A stretch of DNA of 64,000 nucleotides from Morganella morganii (lineage in GTDB: Bacteria > Pseudomonadota > Gammaproteobacteria > Enterobacterales > Enterobacteriaceae). Every line of letters starts with the position of its first letter. The stretch's first letter is position 1. Below are positions 61,117 to 64,000 of the stretch, piece by piece. The stretch is from assembly GCF_019243775.1 (NCBI RefSeq), contig NZ_CP069157.1:992001-1056000 (forward strand), in the 5' to 3' direction. Position numbers and translations under genes: made by a program. The notes under the pieces were generated by a model. That model saw only the letters and a list, made by a program, of their open reading frames with translations. It searched no databases and was not told the origin of the DNA.

Positions 61117-62100
61117 TCAGGCTTCTTCAGTAAAGGAGTACGGCAGCGGGAAAAGGCTCAGGCGGCTTTCTTCATCTTCACGGATACGGAAGACAGCATC
61201 TTCCTCCGTATCATTATTCATCACAATCTGCACCAGAACGCGGTCATCGCTCAGGCGGACAGCCGCGAGAATGGTACCGGTGCGGCGCCAGTTTTCACCC
61301 AGCTGACGCTCAGCATCATCACCGGCGACCGGCACATGGCGGCTGTGACCAATCAGTGTGAACATGGCGCGTTTGTTGGCACCGCGGAATTTGGCGCGGG
61401 CGACCATTTCCTGGCCGGTATAACAGCCTTTCTTAAAGCAGATACCCCGGGGAAGGGATTGCAGATTTGTTGCCTGCGGCAGAAATTCACCGACGGTTGC
61501 CGCATCAATTACGGCGTAACCAGCTTCAATATCCAGTGCGGTCCACTGAGTGTCAGACGCGTCCGGCAGAGACAGGGCATCAGATAAAGCACCGGCCTGT
61601 TCAGCGGTTTGGATCAGAATAAAACGCCCCTGCGGCAGCGGCAGATACAGCAGCGTGGTGTCATCGCTGCTGACAACCTGAGTGTCCGCATCCGGAACTG
61701 TGCTGAAATGTGCCTGTAAGACTTCTGCCGCACCGTGACCGGCGATCCCGGTCAGGACAGCACTATCATCAGCGGCAATCGTCACTTTGGAAAATACCGC
61801 GTATTTTTTCAGTTCCGCGAGCTGGGTATCCAGCGCACTGCGGCGGATAAGGTAGGCGTAACCGTCTTTATAATGAAACAGACGCAGATCACTCCACATC
61901 TTCCCTTTGGCATCACAATGGGCACACAGCACATGCTGATCATCAGCCATAGCGTCGATATCAGCGGTGACCTGTCCCTGAAGATACTTCTGACTATCCG
62001 GGCCGGTGATGGTCACCAGCGCCAGATCGCTGAGGGAAATGCGTGTCAGGGGGAGAGAATCACTCAGTTGCGGGAGTAATGTATTTGTTTCTGTGTTCAT
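61117..62100 (-). CDS. ygfZ: Folate-binding Fe-S cluster protein YgfZ
   Basis: GcvT-like folate-dependent protein needed for full activity of some Fe-S enzymes such as MiaB in E. coli. It has 327 residues (326 in E. coli). The signature KGCYTGQEMVAR, with its conserved Cys, lies near residues 226-237. The N-terminal barrel includes YLQGQVTADID and CDAKGKMWSDLRLF. It is divergent from sdhE. Confidence 0.96.
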   Translation of the reverse strand: MNTETNTLLPQLSDSLPLTRISLSDLALVTITGPDSQKYLQGQVTADIDAMADDQHVLCAHCDAKGKMWSDLRLFHYKDGYAYLIRRSALDTQLAELKKYAVFSKVTIAADDSAVLTGIAGHGAAEVLQAHFSTVPDADTQVVSSDDTTLLYLPLPQGRFILIQTAEQAGALSDALSLPDASDTQWTALDIEAGYAVIDAATVGEFLPQATNLQSLPRGICFKKGCYTGQEMVARAKFRGANKRAMFTLIGHSRHVPVAGDDAERQLGENWRRTGTILAAVRLSDDRVLVQIVMNNDTEEDAVFRIREDEESRLSLFPLPYSFTEEA

Positions 62101-62376
62101 GATGTTTTACCTGTCCGGAGAGCTGTGCAATGTATGGTAAAAGAGATAACAGACATTGCAAGAGAATATTATTGACCCTTTGTGTGATGCGGTACGTGCG
62201 GAGTGACAATGAAACCGGCAGTTGCGGATTTCATTTATTTTTCCGCCTGAGACGCATTTTTCTCCGGCATGTGCGGCAGACGATTTTCTTTATTGTCAGG
62301 GCTTGGTAGGCTACGCTGGTATCATCAGTTATGTTTACCGGTCTGATAAACCGCTTCTTATAAAAAGGATATACCG
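62101..62376. other. Divergent ygfZ/sdhE promoter region
   Basis: 276 nt without a gene, carrying the divergent promoters of ygfZ and sdhE. No promoter pair or palindrome could be assigned with confidence. Confidence 0.5.
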
Positions 62377-62664
62377 GTGTTAGATATTGAAAATAAAGCC
62401 CGCATCCACTGGGCCTGCCGTCGCGGCATGCGGGAGCTGGATATTGCGATTATGCCGTTTTTTCAGCATGAATATGACACGCTGACCGATGCTCAGAAAC
62501 AGGATTTTGTGCAGTTGCTGAACTGCCCGGACCCGGATCTGTTTAACTGGCTGATGAATAAAGGCCGTCCGGATGATGAGGCGCTGTATCAGATAATCCG
62601 GCTGATTCAGGAACGTAATCAGGCACGGATGGCAGCACAGAACGCAGCGTATTATCCGGACTGA
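62377..62664 (+). CDS. sdhE: Succinate dehydrogenase flavinylation factor SdhE
   Basis: Small helical protein promoting covalent FAD attachment to SdhA and FrdA. It has 95 residues (88 in E. coli) from a GTG start, with AAAGGAT upstream. The diagnostic RGxxE motif appears as RRGMRELD at residues 15-22, followed by [14 protein letters not shown]. ygfX follows, but 151 nt further on, whereas in E. coli the two overlap. Confidence 0.95.
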   Translation: MLDIENKARIHWACRRGMRELDIAIMPFFQHEYDTLTDAQKQDFVQLLNCPDPDLFNWLMNKGRPDDEALYQIIRLIQERNQARMAAQNAAYYPD

Positions 62665-62815
62665 GCGGCAGAAAAAGTCATAACCGGTCACAGTTATTTC
62701 ATAGGAAACCGGGAAGGAATGCCGTATATTTTCCGGCTGACGGACGCGGGATAACCGGGTTCTCAGCCGGACAGCGGGTGCTGTCATTATGTCAGGATAC
62801 AGAGGGGGCAGACCG

Positions 62816-63223
62816 GTGGTTTTATGGAAATCAGTATTACGTGTCTCATTTAATACTCAGGTCTTCTCAACACTGATTTACGGTGTGCTGGCGCTGAGTG
62901 TATTATTTGCGCCCTGGCCCGGCAGAACCTCATTTATCTGGCTGCCGCTGACATTGCTGCTGATCGCAGGCTGGGGGCGGACACAGTATAAAATCAGCAA
63001 ACGCGCCGGTCCCGCCAGTCTGCAGAATCAAAACCGGATTTTATGGCGTAAAAGCGAGTGGGAAATCACTAAACCGCCATATATTACCCGGCTGGGTATC
63101 CGTCTGCATCTGCGCTCACTGACCTCCGGGCGGCAGAAATACCTGTGGATAGCCTCTGACAGTGTCCCGAAAGAGGCATGGAGCAGCCTTAATCAGCTGC
63201 TTTTACAGTACCCGGATATCTGA
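62816..63223 (+). CDS. ygfX: Inner-membrane protein YgfX (CptA)
   Basis: Inner-membrane partner of SdhE/CptB, described in E. coli as a toxin-like inhibitor of cytoskeletal polymerisation. The GTG at 62816 gives 135 residues (MVLWKSVLRVS), the same length as E. coli. GAGGGGG lies 7 nt upstream. An ATG at 62789 would add nine residues but has no ribosome-binding site. Two transmembrane helices cover about residues 15-34 and 38-56. The C-terminal half is soluble and contains KYLWIASDSV. Confidence 0.88.
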   Translation: MVLWKSVLRVSFNTQVFSTLIYGVLALSVLFAPWPGRTSFIWLPLTLLLIAGWGRTQYKISKRAGPASLQNQNRILWRKSEWEITKPPYITRLGIRLHLRSLTSGRQKYLWIASDSVPKEAWSSLNQLLLQYPDI

Positions 63224-63228
63224 TCGGC

Positions 63229-63747
63229 CTACAGCAGTTCCTGAACTTCCTCAAGTACCTGCATACACCATGTGGCGATGCGCTCTTCGCTTTCGTCATA
63301 CTGATTGACATCATCAAGTGCCAGGCCGACAAAGTGTTTGCCGTCCGGGGTCAGGGCTTTCGGGCTGGTGAAGGTATAACCGTCCACCGGCCAGTAACCG
63401 GCAAATTTTACCCCGGATGATTGCAGCTGCTGATGCAGATAGCCCAGTGCGTCCAGGAACCAGTCGCTGTAATCCACCTGATCACCCATGCCGTACATAG
63501 CGACAATTTTTCCCGATAAATCAAGCTGCGGCAGTTGCTCCCACACCGCCAGCCAGTCTTCCTGGATTTCACCGAAATCCCAGGTCGGAATGCCGAGGAT
63601 CAGCACCGGGTAGCTTTCCATCAGTTGCAGATCTGTCTCTTTCACATCATGGAGTTCAACGAGATCATCACCTAAAATATCACGGATTTTTTCAGCTGCC
63701 ATTTCGGTATAGCAGGTGCTGGAACCATAAAAAAGACCAATTTTCAT
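63229..63747 (-). CDS. fldB: Flavodoxin FldB
   Basis: Long-chain flavodoxin, an FMN electron carrier. It has 172 residues (173 in E. coli). FMN phosphate loop [13 protein letters not shown] (residues 7-19), [14 protein letters not shown] near 53 and [18 protein letters not shown] near 85. It is convergent with ygfX (5 nt gap) and divergent from xerD, as in E. coli. Confidence 0.96.
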   Translation of the reverse strand: MKIGLFYGSSTCYTEMAAEKIRDILGDDLVELHDVKETDLQLMESYPVLILGIPTWDFGEIQEDWLAVWEQLPQLDLSGKIVAMYGMGDQVDYSDWFLDALGYLHQQLQSSGVKFAGYWPVDGYTFTSPKALTPDGKHFVGLALDDVNQYDESEERIATWCMQVLEEVQELL

Positions 63748-63881
63748 CTGTTTATTCTGCTGTGTATCGGGTAAAAAATGAAAGCCCGCCGCCTCTGTGC
63801 GCTGCTTTCATCACAGGATTACGGTATTGTAACAGAAGATAAGTTAATTCTGACACGGGAATTCAAACGGGAGGTCAGCGG

Positions 63882-64000
63882 TGAAGGACGCCGTACAACA
63901 CAGCGAAAGTGATGCACTGACAGAGCAGTTTCTTGATACTATCTGGCTGGAACAGAATTTATCGGAAAACACTCTGGCATCCTATCGCCTGGATTTACAG
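63882..64000 (+). CDS. xerD: Tyrosine recombinase XerD, 5' part (cut by window end)
   Basis: Start of the site-specific recombinase that resolves chromosome dimers at dif with XerC. The first 39 codons are visible from the GTG at 63882 (GGAGG 6 nt upstream). They include the conserved EQFLDTIWLEQNLSENTLASYRLDL of the SAM-like core-binding domain, split across residues 14-38. The N-tail is several residues longer than in E. coli. The catalytic domain lies outside the window. Confidence 0.92.

Noticed and set aside
62789-62815. ATG start of ygfX at 62789
   Set aside because: No ribosome-binding site. The GTG at 62816 has GAGGGGG at 7 nt and gives the family length of 135 residues.
1-64000. CRISPR array, prophage, insertion sequence, tRNA or rRNA genes
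   Set aside because: No regularly spaced repeats, transposase or integrase frame (other than the host xerD), cloverleaf or rRNA sequence was recognised on either strand.

Overview
The window reads as a chromosomal segment of a gammaproteobacterium of the order Enterobacterales. Proteins are close to their Escherichia coli counterparts in sequence and length, and gene order largely follows E. coli blocks. The moderate-to-high GC, and the absence of nadC between the pilin gene and ampD, fit a Morganellaceae member of higher GC, most likely Morganella. That assignment is an inference from remembered family traits, not a database match.

Left part (1-26500): ilvI-ilvH (acetolactate synthase III), cra, then the complete dcw cluster on the + strand: mraZ, rsmH, ftsL, ftsI, murE, murF, mraY, murD, ftsW, murG, murC, ddlB, ftsQ, ftsA, ftsZ and lpxC. 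These genes are tightly packed, many with overlapping stop/start codons, behind a promoter with three 10-bp-spaced MraZ boxes. They make lipid II and the divisome. murG carries a 1-base frameshift in a run of seven C near its start. After lpxC come a DUF721 (DciA-like) gene on the - strand, secM, secA and mutT. secM appears to start at ATT.

Middle part (26250-43220): yacG, zapD, coaE and a hofC-hofB-ppdD type IV pilin locus lie on the - strand. They are followed by ampD (without nadC or ampE) and then the pyruvate dehydrogenase block pdhR-aceE-aceF-lpdA with a perfect PdhR operator. acnB and yacL close the block.

Right part (43220-64000): this corresponds to a different E. coli map region (about 65-66 min), so a synteny junction lies between yacL and mscS. 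The order is mscS, an unrecognised small gene, argO, yggE, argP, rpiA, serA, fau, 6S RNA (ssrS), zapA, ygfB, pepP, ubiH, ubiI, gcvT, gcvH, gcvP, an HD-domain gene, ygfZ, sdhE, ygfX, fldB and the start of xerD. The themes are amino-acid and one-carbon metabolism (serA, gcvTHP, fau, ygfZ), ubiquinone synthesis, arginine export and cell-division accessory factors.

No CRISPR array, prophage, insertion sequence, tRNA or rRNA gene was seen. The window is mostly core genome. The most interesting signals are small: the murG homopolymer frameshift, the ATT start of secM, a long hairpin that covers the argO ribosome-binding site and ends at its start codon, and large unexplained inverted repeats beside serA, aceE, lpxC and gcvT.
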